A DNA stretch of 5,750 bases, from the NCBI GenBank assembly GCA_964494645.1, contig CAZBSH010000092.1, positions 1 to 5,750 on the forward strand. Direction: 5' to 3'. Origin of the DNA: Christensenella sp964494645 (lineage in GTDB: Bacteria; Bacillota; Clostridia; Christensenellales; Christensenellaceae). The notes below the pieces were generated by a model that had not been told where the DNA came from, searched no databases, and saw only the letters and a program-made list of their open reading frames with translations. A program made the position numbers and the translations under genes. This document shows, piece after piece, positions 1 through 4,985 of this stretch; positions within the stretch are counted from its first letter, which is position 1; each line of letters opens with the position of its first letter.

Positions 1-2
1 AA

Positions 3-47
3 TTAAAAGAAAAAGAGAGCGGATACTTTCGAGAAAAGGAGGACTGA
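3..47 (+). CDS. 3' end of an upstream phage gene (partial)
   Basis: One plus frame is open from the window edge and ends at TGA 45-47, giving a C-terminal tail LKEKESGYFREKED. The stop lies three bases before the next ATG, the same tight packing seen through the rest of this cassette, which is why I read it as the end of a real gene. The tail is charged and carries no recognisable motif, so no function can be given. The frame is too short to rule out chance. Confidence 0.45.
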   Translation, partial: LKEKESGYFREKED

Positions 48-50
48 CAA

Positions 51-374
51 ATGAGACTGATAGATACAGATGCGCTAACCACAGAATTAAATGCGGCGAA
101 GGAAGAATTTGAGACGGGGGAAAACGCTGACAAGAGTGTGATTGTGAACGGAGCTATGATTGTATCTGCTGTAAATGAATTTTTCATCAAAACGATAGCA
201 GACGCACCCACAGTAGACGCAGCGCCAGTGGTGCATGGAAAGTGGATTACTCGTTGTGTGTTTGACGAAAACCCATTTGAATGTTCTGAATGCGGAAATT
301 CTACTAATGTTGTAGGTTATAAAATATGTCCATATTGCGGCGCAAAGATGGATAAGGAGGACGAGGAAGAATGA
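51..374 (+). CDS. MRLID-type zinc-ribbon phage protein (107 aa)
   Basis: Small phage accessory protein of unknown function. It has the layout of a family common in clostridial prophages: an MRLID opening with an acidic helical N-terminal half, the linker DAPTVDAAPVVHGKW (residues 51-65), then a C-terminal zinc ribbon with the pairs CSEC (78-81) and CPYC (93-96), followed by GAKMD and an acidic tail. The four cysteines should bind one zinc ion; a nucleic-acid or protein-contact role is plausible but unproven. The start is set by AAAGGAGG at 35-42, eight bases before the ATG. The stop overlaps the next start as ATGA (371-374), so the two genes are probably translationally coupled. Nothing looks truncated. 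Confidence 0.85.
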   Translation: MRLIDTDALTTELNAAKEEFETGENADKSVIVNGAMIVSAVNEFFIKTIADAPTVDAAPVVHGKWITRCVFDENPFECSECGNSTNVVGYKICPYCGAKMDKEDEEE

Positions 375-697
375 GCAAGATAGACGAAATAAGGGCTAGA
401 TATTCCGACAACGGGCTATCAGTCGATGAATACAACAAATTGACCGTTCAAGAGATCGCGCAGATGCGGGTTGACGTAAAGCGGACGCTGAAAGAGCTGG
501 GGAGGGTTGAAGCCGAAAACGCCGACCTAAAGGAGCGGCTCAAAAAAGCAGAATTTTATGAGAAATGCATTGGCGAACGATATGCAGAGTATCACAAAAT
601 AAACATAGGGCAAGAGCAAGAAATATTCAAGCTGGAAAAGAAACTTGCAGCGGTGGAGAAAGAGCGGGATGCCTACAAACGCGCAAAAGATTATTAG
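371..697 (+). CDS. coiled-coil phage protein, ended early by an in-frame amber codon (108 aa)
   Basis: Uncharacterised, mainly helical protein. Residues about 34-65 and 84-108 are rich in E, K, L and A with heptad-like spacing (KRTLKELGRVEAENADLKER), so a coiled coil and self-association are likely. The ATG overlaps the upstream stop, and AAGGAGG at 354-360 gives a spacing of ten. The stop is TAG 695-697. The same frame stays open beyond it for 42 codons to TGA 824-826, which overlaps the next gene's ATG. The extension contains a motif (YGQGLEVAKWNMNG, EPFDNFWE) that reads like conserved phage protein sequence. I therefore think this CDS is the first part of a protein of about 151 residues split by a nonsense mutation. 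The truncated product may still be made. Confidence 0.75.
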   Translation: MSKIDEIRARYSDNGLSVDEYNKLTVQEIAQMRVDVKRTLKELGRVEAENADLKERLKKAEFYEKCIGERYAEYHKINIGQEQEIFKLEKKLAAVEKERDAYKRAKDY

Positions 698-826
698 GAT
701 AGTTTTTATGGTCAAGGACTAGAAGTCGCGAAATGGAACATGAACGGAGAAACAGAACCGTTCGACAACTTTTGGGAATATGCCGAAGATGAGTGGCGCG
801 GCGAACAGGAAGGAGAAGAGGGATGA
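698..826 (+). pseudogene. in-frame continuation of the coiled-coil gene beyond the TAG
   Basis: Reading on from TAG 695-697 gives DSFYGQGLEVAKW, then NMNGETEPFDNFWEYAEDEW and an acidic end, stopping at TGA 824-826. That stop forms ATGA with the next gene's ATG 823, the same junction used elsewhere in this cassette. This junction is the main reason to treat the stretch as the lost 3' end of the upstream gene and not as spacer. From memory, 'YGQGLEV..W..NG..EPFDNF' resembles the C-terminus of small clostridial phage proteins, but I could not search. An internal ATG at 740 could give a 28-residue peptide. It has no convincing Shine-Dalgarno sequence, so separate expression is unlikely. Confidence 0.55.
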
Positions 827-1248
827 ACGATCTTTTTGAAAACGTTGAAAGAATAGAATACACGATCAGCGAAAGCGGATTCAAAGTGCCTCACAGCGAT
901 TGGGACAGAGTCGAATCGTATTATGAAAAACATGCAAGCCGTGACTATTCTGGAGAAGAATATGCCGAGATGTGCAGATTCAAGGACAAAAGCGTTGCGC
1001 GATTCGATAAGCGCTGGAAGTCGGCGCAAGCGGTGATCGATCTTGTTGCTTACGAACTTGGAATTGAGCCGGACATAGCATTATATGGGATTATACAGCA
1101 AAGCAACGGTGATTTTTCTTCCCCGCTTATTGAAGCAATGCGGCAATGGTTTGACAAATCGGGCGATAAGGTCAAGTTGAAAAAACGGATCAGGGAGCTT
1201 GAAGCACAGGTAGATGCACTTCGAGCAGTGCTGAGGGGCGGTGAATGA
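823..1248 (+). CDS. hypothetical phage protein with C-terminal coiled coil (141 aa)
   Basis: I do not recognise the family. The start is ATG 823, served by AAGGAG at 810-815 and overlapping the preceding frame's stop. An in-frame ATG at 793 lies upstream of that ribosome binding site and inside the preceding frame, so I reject it. The N-terminal half is polar and mixed in charge (MNDLFENVERIEYTISESGF). The middle, about residues 65-110, looks helical and includes a hydrophobic stretch around VIDLVAYELGIEPDIALYGI. Residues 117-137 (KLKKRIRELEAQVDALRAVL) form a short coiled coil. No signal peptide, membrane helix or catalytic motif is visible. Its frame overlaps or nearly abuts the next gene, so the two are probably co-translated. 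Confidence 0.75.
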   Translation: MNDLFENVERIEYTISESGFKVPHSDWDRVESYYEKHASRDYSGEEYAEMCRFKDKSVARFDKRWKSAQAVIDLVAYELGIEPDIALYGIIQQSNGDFSSPLIEAMRQWFDKSGDKVKLKKRIRELEAQVDALRAVLRGGE

Positions 1249-1249
1249 A

Positions 1250-1678
1250 ATGGAACGACTAACAGATGAAGAATTTGAAACAATAAAAAAACTTGCATTG
1301 GAAACGGCACAAGTAACAACAATGTCACAGAGGAGCATGTACGAGGCGATAAAGAGCCTTTGTTCGCTCATGCTAGACGGAAAGAAGCTTGCTGCCTATG
1401 AGAACATCGGCACACCCGAACAATTCGCGGCGTGGAAGAAAGCGGAGGAAGAGGGGCGTATAGCACCGTGCAACTGGGGGGATAAGATATATGGAATCAC
1501 TGGCAGGTTCGCAAACAGAATAATCAAAGAATACACTGTGTCGCATTCCACACTATTTAGCGACGAAATCAAAATAACAACCCAGCGTGGAGAATCGTTT
1601 ATTTACGGAAGATCGGCGTTTGGAAGTCAAGAAGCCGCCCAAGCCGCGCTTGAAGCGAAGGAGGGGGAGCGGATATAA
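1250..1678 (+). CDS. LAAYE / WGDKIY family phage accessory protein (142 aa)
   Basis: Small phage protein of unknown function whose layout I recognise from clostridial prophages. It opens MERLTDEEF, has a helical segment with KKLAAYENIGTPEQF (46-60), then a basic-acidic linker, the block CNWGDKIYGIT (74-84) that resembles the family's 'C..GD.VY.I', a short beta-rich region, and the end FGSQEAAQAALEAKE (124-138), which matches the family's 'FGKTVFLTREEAEAALK'-like close. I chose ATG 1250, with GAGGGG at 1233-1238. GTG 1241 is in frame and would add three residues, but it sits too close to that site. The stop is TAA 1676-1678. The gene is complete and is the last one before the convergent minus-strand gene. 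Confidence 0.75.
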   Translation: MERLTDEEFETIKKLALETAQVTTMSQRSMYEAIKSLCSLMLDGKKLAAYENIGTPEQFAAWKKAEEEGRIAPCNWGDKIYGITGRFANRIIKEYTVSHSTLFSDEIKITTQRGESFIYGRSAFGSQEAAQAALEAKEGERI

Positions 1679-1731
1679 AAACGGTGTGCGCACAAGATTG
1701 TCATGAGAATAAGCCGGATGACGAATAAAGA

Positions 1732-1908
1732 TTATTCAATCTCCCGCTTCATCAACACAAGAAGATGATGGCTCTCCACACCGTCGAGAACAGACATGTT
1801 GACGACCTCCCAGCCTTTAGCGCCGAATTTGTTAAGCTCTTTCGAAAATTCTATTTCGAAATCATGGATTTTCGTGAGTCGAATCGTCTTATACTCAAAT
1901 TTTTTCAT
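1732..1908 (-). CDS. DUF4177-like small protein (58 aa), minus strand
   Basis: This short protein fits the DUF4177 pattern: an N-terminal MKKFEYKTIRL strand, a helix ending in ELNKFGAKGWEVVNM (residues 31-45), and a final strand LLVLMKRE. Members are small cytosolic proteins of unknown function, common in Firmicutes and their phages. The start is ATG at 1908, preceded on the minus strand by AAAGGA nine bases away. An in-frame ATG at 1926 includes that ribosome binding site within the coding part, so I reject it. It is the first gene facing against the surrounding plus-strand cassette, convergent with the gene ending at 1678 and divergent from the one at 1975, so it needs its own promoter (candidate at 1931-1959). 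Confidence 0.75.
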   Translation of the reverse strand: MKKFEYKTIRLTKIHDFEIEFSKELNKFGAKGWEVVNMSVLDGVESHHLLVLMKREIE

Positions 1909-1930
1909 AAAATCACGTCCTTTCAAGGCT

Positions 1931-1959
1931 AATATAACACAGATAAGGATAGATGAAAC
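1931..1959 (-). promoter_or_regulatory. candidate extended -10 promoter for the DUF4177-like gene
   Basis: On the minus strand TGTTATATT (plus 1931-1939) is an extended -10 (TG-n-TATATT, five of six matches to TATAAT). Seventeen bases upstream is a weak -35, GTTTCA (plus 1954-1959), with three of six matches. Transcription would start near 1924, leaving a very short leader carrying the ribosome binding site. The plus strand here also reads TATAAC at 1933-1938, so a divergent promoter for the 3D-domain gene is possible, though I see no good -35 for it. Confidence 0.35.
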
Positions 1960-1974
1960 ACAGGAGGATACATA

Positions 1975-2589
1975 ATGACCAACAAAACCAAAATACTGTT
2001 ACAAACGATAGGGGCACTTGTGTTGATCGCTATAGCGGTGACGCTTATATGCGCGACATCAAAAGCCGCATCGCTTGATACCGCAGAGGTAACGGAGCTG
2101 CGCATTGCCACAACGGACTGCGCTTACACCATGCAGCCGATGGGCGACGTCGCAGAAGAAGTCAAAGCGGGTGATACCGTCTATGTGATCAGCACATACG
2201 AATATGAAGGACACGCGGGTCTTACGGAATACGTGCTGTGTAACACAGATAACGGCTTGCGCTGGCTATGGGGCGGTTTTACGGGGTATTCGGAACAATC
2301 TATAGCAGGAACGGGGCATAGCGGAAGCACAAAGACCGTTACGGCATACTGTTCAGCTTGTGACCCATCCGGCATCACGGCAAGCGGGAAACCTCTTGCA
2401 TGGGGTAGAGCAGCAAGCAATGATTACCCGATTGGCACAAGGCTTTATGTGGACGGCTATGGCGAATGTGTAGTAGAGGACCGGATGCGCGACAACGGCA
2501 AAGTAGATGTGTATTTAGGAGAACGTGACGTGTGCAACTGCGGCAGCGAGTGGGGAAAGCGCAGGGTTGCGGTTGAGGTTGTGGGGTAG
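1975..2589 (+). CDS. exported SH3-like plus 3D-domain protein (204 aa)
   Basis: Probable cell-wall-acting protein. Residues about 7-28 (ILLQTIGALVLIAIAVTLIC) form a signal or anchor helix; SKA|AS near 29-33 could be a signal peptidase site. Residues about 40-105 look like a small SH3-like beta domain (VKAGDTVYVISTYE, LRWLWGGFTGYSE). Residues about 120-203 match the 3D domain: TAYCSACDPSGITASGKP, then YPIGTRLYVDGYGECVVEDR, KVDVYL and a closing WGKRRVAVEVV. The three aspartates that name the domain are probably D150, D169 and D178. The 3D domain has the double-psi beta-barrel fold shared with MltA lytic transglycosylases, so peptidoglycan cleavage or binding is likely, but not shown here. Four of its cysteines (126, 129, 187, 189) sit in two close pairs. 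AGGAGG at 1962-1967 is seven bases before the ATG. No holin or other lysis gene is adjacent. Confidence 0.85.
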   Translation: MTNKTKILLQTIGALVLIAIAVTLICATSKAASLDTAEVTELRIATTDCAYTMQPMGDVAEEVKAGDTVYVISTYEYEGHAGLTEYVLCNTDNGLRWLWGGFTGYSEQSIAGTGHSGSTKTVTAYCSACDPSGITASGKPLAWGRAASNDYPIGTRLYVDGYGECVVEDRMRDNGKVDVYLGERDVCNCGSEWGKRRVAVEVVG

Positions 2590-2593
2590 AGCT

Positions 2594-3385
2594 ATGAAAA
2601 AGGCTAAAATAGAACTTTTTAACGATAATTTTCAAAACTATAAGCGGTATAACATACCAAAGGCGCAGCTTGTAATTGCGGATATTCCGTATAATCTAGG
2701 CGCGAACGCCTACGCATCTTCTACTGAATGGTATATTGATGGAGACAACAAGAAGGGTGAAAGCAAAAAAGCAGGGAAGGCGTTTTTTAACAGTGATACA
2801 AATTTCAACATTGCGGAATATATGCACTTTTGCAATCGGCTGTTGAAAAAAGAACCAAAGGAAAGAGGAAGCGCCCCGGCAATGATTGTATTCTGTGCTT
2901 TTGATCAAATGCAAACAGTAATCAACTACGGAAAGAAACACGGATTTAAGAACAGTTATCCGCTGTTCTTTGTAAAAAATTATTCGGCGCAGGTATTAAA
3001 AGCCAATATGAAGATTGTGGGGGCTACAGAACACGCTGTGGTGTTATATCGTGACAAACTGCCGAAATTTAACAATGATGGGAAAATGATATTTAACTGG
3101 TTTGAGTGGAAAAGGGATAGCGCCAAAATATATCCGAAGATCCACCCAACACAAAAGCCGGTGGGCGTATTGAAGCAGTTGATTAAAGTATTTACTGATG
3201 AAGGCGACATTGTAATTGACCCGTGTGCCGGAAGTGGCGCGACGCTTCGAGCGGCGTATGAGCTTGGGCGCGATTCTTATGGATTTGAAATTGTAAAAAG
3301 CTTTTACAATGATGCAAAAGAAAAAATGTTGACGATAAAAAATGAACAGATGAGTATATTAGATTTGGCGGCAATGGGACTATAA
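2594..3385 (+). CDS. beta-class site-specific DNA methyltransferase, probably N6-adenine (263 aa)
   Basis: S-adenosylmethionine-dependent DNA methyltransferase of the kind phages use to mask their DNA from host restriction. Catalytic motif IV, DIPY (30-33), comes first and the AdoMet-binding motif I, DPCAGSGAT (209-217), near the C-terminus, which is the beta-class order. HPTQKP (184-189) just before motif I and GFEI (230-233) after it are typical. An Asp at the start of motif IV favours adenine over N4-cytosine; DIPY in place of DPPY is a mild variant I have seen in Firmicutes phages. The region between, about 35-180, should hold the target-recognition part. No nuclease gene is adjacent, so it looks like an orphan enzyme. 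ATG 2594 lies four bases after the preceding stop with only a weak GGGG upstream, suggesting coupled translation. Longer upstream in-frame reading overlaps the 3D gene and is not credible. Confidence 0.9.
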   Translation: MKKAKIELFNDNFQNYKRYNIPKAQLVIADIPYNLGANAYASSTEWYIDGDNKKGESKKAGKAFFNSDTNFNIAEYMHFCNRLLKKEPKERGSAPAMIVFCAFDQMQTVINYGKKHGFKNSYPLFFVKNYSAQVLKANMKIVGATEHAVVLYRDKLPKFNNDGKMIFNWFEWKRDSAKIYPKIHPTQKPVGVLKQLIKVFTDEGDIVIDPCAGSGATLRAAYELGRDSYGFEIVKSFYNDAKEKMLTIKNEQMSILDLAAMGL

Positions 3386-3408
3386 GCGCTTAAGAAGCGG
3401 GGGAAGGC

Positions 3409-3669
3409 ATGAGACTAACACATCTAAGCTTGTTCAGCGGTATAGGAGGATTAGACATCGCTGCTGAATGGGCGGGATTTGAAACAGCGGGGCAATGCGA
3501 ATTTGCGGATTACCCATATAAAGTATTGCAAAAGCACTGGCTGGATGTGCCAAAATGGCGGGACGTCCGAACGCTGACGAAAGAGAGTTTTTATGAGCAA
3601 ACAGGATTACCCACAGTTGATGTTATTTCAGGAGGATTCCCAACAGGGTGGACAGGCTTAAATGTTTAG
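3409..3669 (+). pseudogene. C5-cytosine DNA methyltransferase, N-terminal remnant (86 aa)
   Basis: The first 78 residues are a clear m5C methyltransferase start: motif I LSLFSGIGGLDIAAEWAGF (6-24), motif II around CEFADYPYKVL (30-40), motif III RDVRTL (51-56), and the beginning of motif IV, VDVISGGFP (70-78). The next residues should be Cys-Gln, supplying the catalytic cysteine. Instead the frame reads TGWTGLNV and stops at TAG 3667-3669. Family members are usually 300 residues or more, so catalytic motifs IV to IX and the target-recognition domain are missing. The C-terminal motif X follows at once in another frame (see 3636-3779), showing an out-of-frame internal deletion. AdoMet binding might survive but methyl transfer cannot. 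Start at ATG 3409 with GGGGGAAGG just upstream; a 5-bp hairpin (3387-3399) separates it from the previous stop. Confidence 0.85.
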
Positions 3670-3779
3670 GTAATGCGGTAGTGCCGCAACAATTTTATCC
3701 AATATTCGCGGCAATCGCAGAGATAGAACATGGCATAGCGGAAGATGGGACAAGCGAAAATGACAAAAAATCAAAATGA
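3636..3779 (+). pseudogene. C5-cytosine DNA methyltransferase, C-terminal remnant in another frame
   Basis: In the frame shifted from the N-terminal remnant, the sequence reads IPNRVDRLKCLGNAVVPQQ, then FYPIFAAIAEIE, and ends at TGA 3777-3779. 'NRVDRLK.LGNAVVP' is the highly conserved motif X at the end of C5 methyltransferases. It has no start of its own and lies directly against the broken motif IV of the upstream piece, so the two are the ends of one former gene. Its last nine bases overlap the 3' end of the minus-strand gene at 3771. That neat convergent junction suggests the minus-strand gene was already there and did not cause the break. Confidence 0.8.
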
Positions 3780-4136
3780 ACTAATGATTTGCCAGATGAT
3801 AGCACCAATACCTGTGGATGCGCCTATAATCGCCATTGCATTAGTAAGCTTGAACGATGTTGAGGACATAACTAAAGTGTTTAGATACTCTAAACCTCTG
3901 CCAGAAATAAAAATCCAAGCATCCTCATCGATTTCCGTAACGCCATGCGCTAAAAAGTCAACGTCATACAGAGGATGACAGTCGTTTTTTTGCTCGACAT
4001 ATCCATTATCTATGAAAAGCAATATGTATTCAGTAAGACACTTATTTTTAATTTTTTTCCTCAATTCGCTTATAGAGATGCCCGGATTTTTGCTTAGAAC
4101 TCTGAGAATTTTAATAATTGGATTGATATTAATCAC
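3771..4136 (-). CDS. winged-helix-like protein with C-terminal membrane helix (121 aa), minus strand
   Basis: Residues about 6-52 (PIIKILRVLSKNPGISISEL through YILLFIDNGYVEQKND) have the pattern of a winged helix-turn-helix. Residues 73-87 (AWIFISGRGLEYLN) resemble the closing 'ITxxGxxYL' wing of such domains. Residues 99-119 (NAMAIIGASTGIGAIIWQII) form one C-terminal membrane helix, so the DNA-binding-like domain would sit on the cytosolic membrane face. I know similar small wHTH-plus-membrane proteins from Firmicutes prophages, with no settled function. The start is uncertain: GTG 4136 has AGAAGG only three bases upstream, and ATT 4133 has better spacing but is a rare start. Extension to an ATG at 4334 would run antisense through the next gene with implausible composition. 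The stretch looks more AT-rich than its neighbours, which fits separate acquisition. A candidate promoter lies directly upstream. Confidence 0.7.
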   Translation of the reverse strand: MININPIIKILRVLSKNPGISISELRKKIKNKCLTEYILLFIDNGYVEQKNDCHPLYDVDFLAHGVTEIDEDAWIFISGRGLEYLNTLVMSSTSFKLTNAMAIIGASTGIGAIIWQIISSF

Positions 4137-4157
4137 CGCCCTTCTAGTATTAACAAA

Positions 4158-4186
4158 ACTATACCACCGAAAGGCAACTGGCGCAA
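4158..4186 (-). promoter_or_regulatory. candidate extended -10 promoter for the minus-strand winged-helix gene
   Basis: On the minus strand TGGTATAGT (plus 4158-4166) is an extended -10, TG-n-TATAGT, five of six. TTGCGC (plus 4181-4186) lies exactly 17 bases upstream as a partial -35 with three of six matches. Transcription would begin near 4151, about 15 bases before GTG 4136, just including AGAAGG (4140-4145). Its placement directly in front of a lone opposed gene supports it more than the sequence score alone. Confidence 0.45.
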
Positions 4187-4223
4187 CGGGTAGAAAAGCA
4201 CGAAAAAGAAAGGAAACACGAAA

Positions 4224-4493
4224 ATGACCAACACAACAAAACTGCGGGAATTGGAGAGGGCGGCGACACCGGGGGAGTGGACATATCATGATAACGGATT
4301 TGATGGAGGGATTTGCCTTAAAATTCAAGCGCACGAAAAAAGCGTATCTTATATTTTTGGCGGCGAACCGTGCGAGGGCAGAATTGAGCCGGATGATCCA
4401 GATGCGGCGTTAGTGGTTGCCATGCGCAACGCCCTGCCGGAGATGTTGGATGAGGTGGAGAAACTACGAAAGGAATTGGGGGTGGAGTTGTGA
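4224..4493 (+). CDS. 'ATPGEW … ALPEMLDEVE' small phage protein, Ea22-like (89 aa)
   Basis: Small cytosolic phage protein of unknown function. It starts with a helix LRELERAATPGEW (7-19), has a short beta-rich middle, and ends DPDAALVVAMRNALPEMLDE (58-77), followed by a coiled end VEKLRKELG. 'AATPGxW' near the start combined with 'DAxxxAxARNALPxLLDE' near the end is a recurring pair in phage proteins, including ones annotated Ead/Ea22-like; the match is to the pattern, not a search. AAAGGA at 4209-4214 is nine bases before the ATG. It restarts the plus-strand cassette after the minus-strand gene. Its GTGA end (4490-4493) overlaps the start of a 15-codon remnant. Confidence 0.8.
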   Translation: MTNTTKLRELERAATPGEWTYHDNGFDGGICLKIQAHEKSVSYIFGGEPCEGRIEPDDPDAALVVAMRNALPEMLDEVEKLRKELGVEL

Positions 4494-4537
4494 CGAACGC
4501 AAACAATATGCGAGTGATGACTAATGGAGATAGCTAA
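4490..4537 (+). pseudogene. probable 15-codon remnant of an MTNAD-type phage gene
   Basis: A GTG overlapping the preceding stop (GTGA 4490-4493), with GGGGGTGGAG just upstream, opens VTNANNMRVMTNGDS and ends at TAA 4535-4537. The opening resembles 'MTNADRIRxMTDEELA', the N-terminus of a very common small zinc-binding protein in clostridial phages. A good start site with so few codons suggests the 5' stub of such a gene, its body deleted and the next gene now following. The likeness rests on about a dozen residues recalled from memory, so chance cannot be excluded. Confidence 0.35.
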
Positions 4538-4563
4538 AACACTGATAGTAAAGGATGGCAGCG

Positions 4564-4827
4564 ATGTTTAAAAAAATGCGGGGGATAGGACTATCATACG
4601 AAAAGCAGGGACTTGTTTATTTCATATGCGCAAATTATAACGATATGCCGGAGGAAGTGCAAAAGAAGATTGACCAACTTTGCATTGAAGTGGCGGGAGC
4701 GGAATATTATCAGGCGTTGCGGGATGTCTTGATCAAGCAAAAATCGATTGAGACCGCTGCGTTTGACTGTCCGTGCGATGAAACGACGCTGCGCAGGAAA
4801 CGCAGGAACTTTTATTTGAATTGGTAA
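4564..4827 (+). CDS. small HTH protein, RinA/ArpU-like late regulator candidate (87 aa)
   Basis: Residues 1-22 (MFKKMRGIGLSYEKQGLVYF) form a basic start. The centre PEEVQKKIDQLCIEVAGAEYYQALRDVL is split here as two helices, about 29-43 and 46-58. Residues 60-84 (KSIETAAFDCPCDETTLRRK then RRNFY) look like a helix-turn-helix with a basic recognition helix. Phage regulators of the RinA/ArpU kind end in a similar 'S..TLYR.RK.FY' pattern and often sit just before the terminase genes, as here. They activate late transcription, so that is the likely role, by analogy only. I chose ATG 4564 because AAAGGA (4550-4555) is eight bases upstream. ATG 4555 is in frame but overlaps that site. Confidence 0.65.
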   Translation: MFKKMRGIGLSYEKQGLVYFICANYNDMPEEVQKKIDQLCIEVAGAEYYQALRDVLIKQKSIETAAFDCPCDETTLRRKRRNFYLNW

Positions 4828-4857
4828 AAGCTGCCCGTAACTGAACGCTTTTGTATT

Positions 4858-4889
4858 ATACACTTTCTAATACAGGGAGTGTATTTTTT
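4858..4889 (+). terminator. rho-independent terminator candidate before the terminase leader
   Basis: ATACACTTTC (4858-4867) pairs with GGGAGTGTAT (4875-4884) over ten pairs, two of them G-U, around a seven-base loop. The stem is followed directly by a run of T residues to 4889. The stem is modest in GC, so termination may be partial. It lies 30 bases after the HTH gene's stop and would end the accessory transcript before the packaging genes. Confidence 0.55.
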
Positions 4890-4890
4890 A

Positions 4891-4921
4891 TTGGAACTGA
4901 ACCTACAAGCTTTGTTATATA
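4891..4921 (+). promoter_or_regulatory. weak candidate promoter for the terminase operon
   Basis: TTGGAA (4891-4896, four of six to TTGACA) is followed after 19 bases by TATATA (4916-4921), preceded by TG for an extended -10 (4913-4914). The spacer is longer than ideal and the -10 matches only four of six. The position just beyond the terminator-like hairpin is what makes it plausible. Late phage promoters often need an activator and therefore match the consensus poorly. Confidence 0.3.
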
Positions 4922-4960
4922 CAGGCTCAAACGGTAGGGCATATATTATCCCGAATGACG

Positions 4961-4985
4961 CGCGGCGGGCAGTATCCCGCCCGCG
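4961..4985 (+). promoter_or_regulatory. GC-rich hairpin upstream of terS, function unknown
   Basis: CGCGGCGGG (4961-4969) pairs with CCCGCC and GCG (4976-4985) over nine pairs with one bulged C at 4982 and a six-base loop. No T run follows, so it is not a standard terminator. The copies TATCCCG at 4947-4953 and 4973-4979 and the inverted GGGATA at 4987-4992 surround it. The last of these touches the terS ribosome binding site GAGGAG (4993-4998). A role in translation control or as a terminase recognition site is possible, but is inference. Confidence 0.4.

Noticed and set aside
695..697. Genome-wide TAG recoding (as in some gut phages) to explain the amber codon.
   Set aside because: The 3D-domain gene ends at TAG 2587-2589 after a complete domain, and reading through adds only five codons before TAA. 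The other genes recognised here contain no internal TAG, so one mutation is the simpler view.
1703..1768. Short plus-strand frame MRISRMTNKDYSISRF that might be another gene stub.
   Set aside because: There is no ribosome binding site, the family likeness covers only a few residues, and most of it is antisense to the DUF4177-like gene.
3745..3978. Plus-strand open frame starting MGQAKMTKNQNELM.
   Set aside because: It overlaps the methyltransferase remnant and lies antisense to the winged-helix gene. Its composition is not protein-like beyond chance and no start signal supports it.
4012..4227. Plus-strand open frame with a hydrophobic stretch and a basic tail, ending in an ATGA overlap with the 4224 gene.
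   Set aside because: It runs antisense through the winged-helix gene and its promoter, and the candidate starts at 4012 and 4078 lack ribosome binding sites. The minus-strand reading has a recognisable domain layout. The hydrophobic run probably reflects AT-rich sequence, though the ATGA overlap leaves a small doubt.
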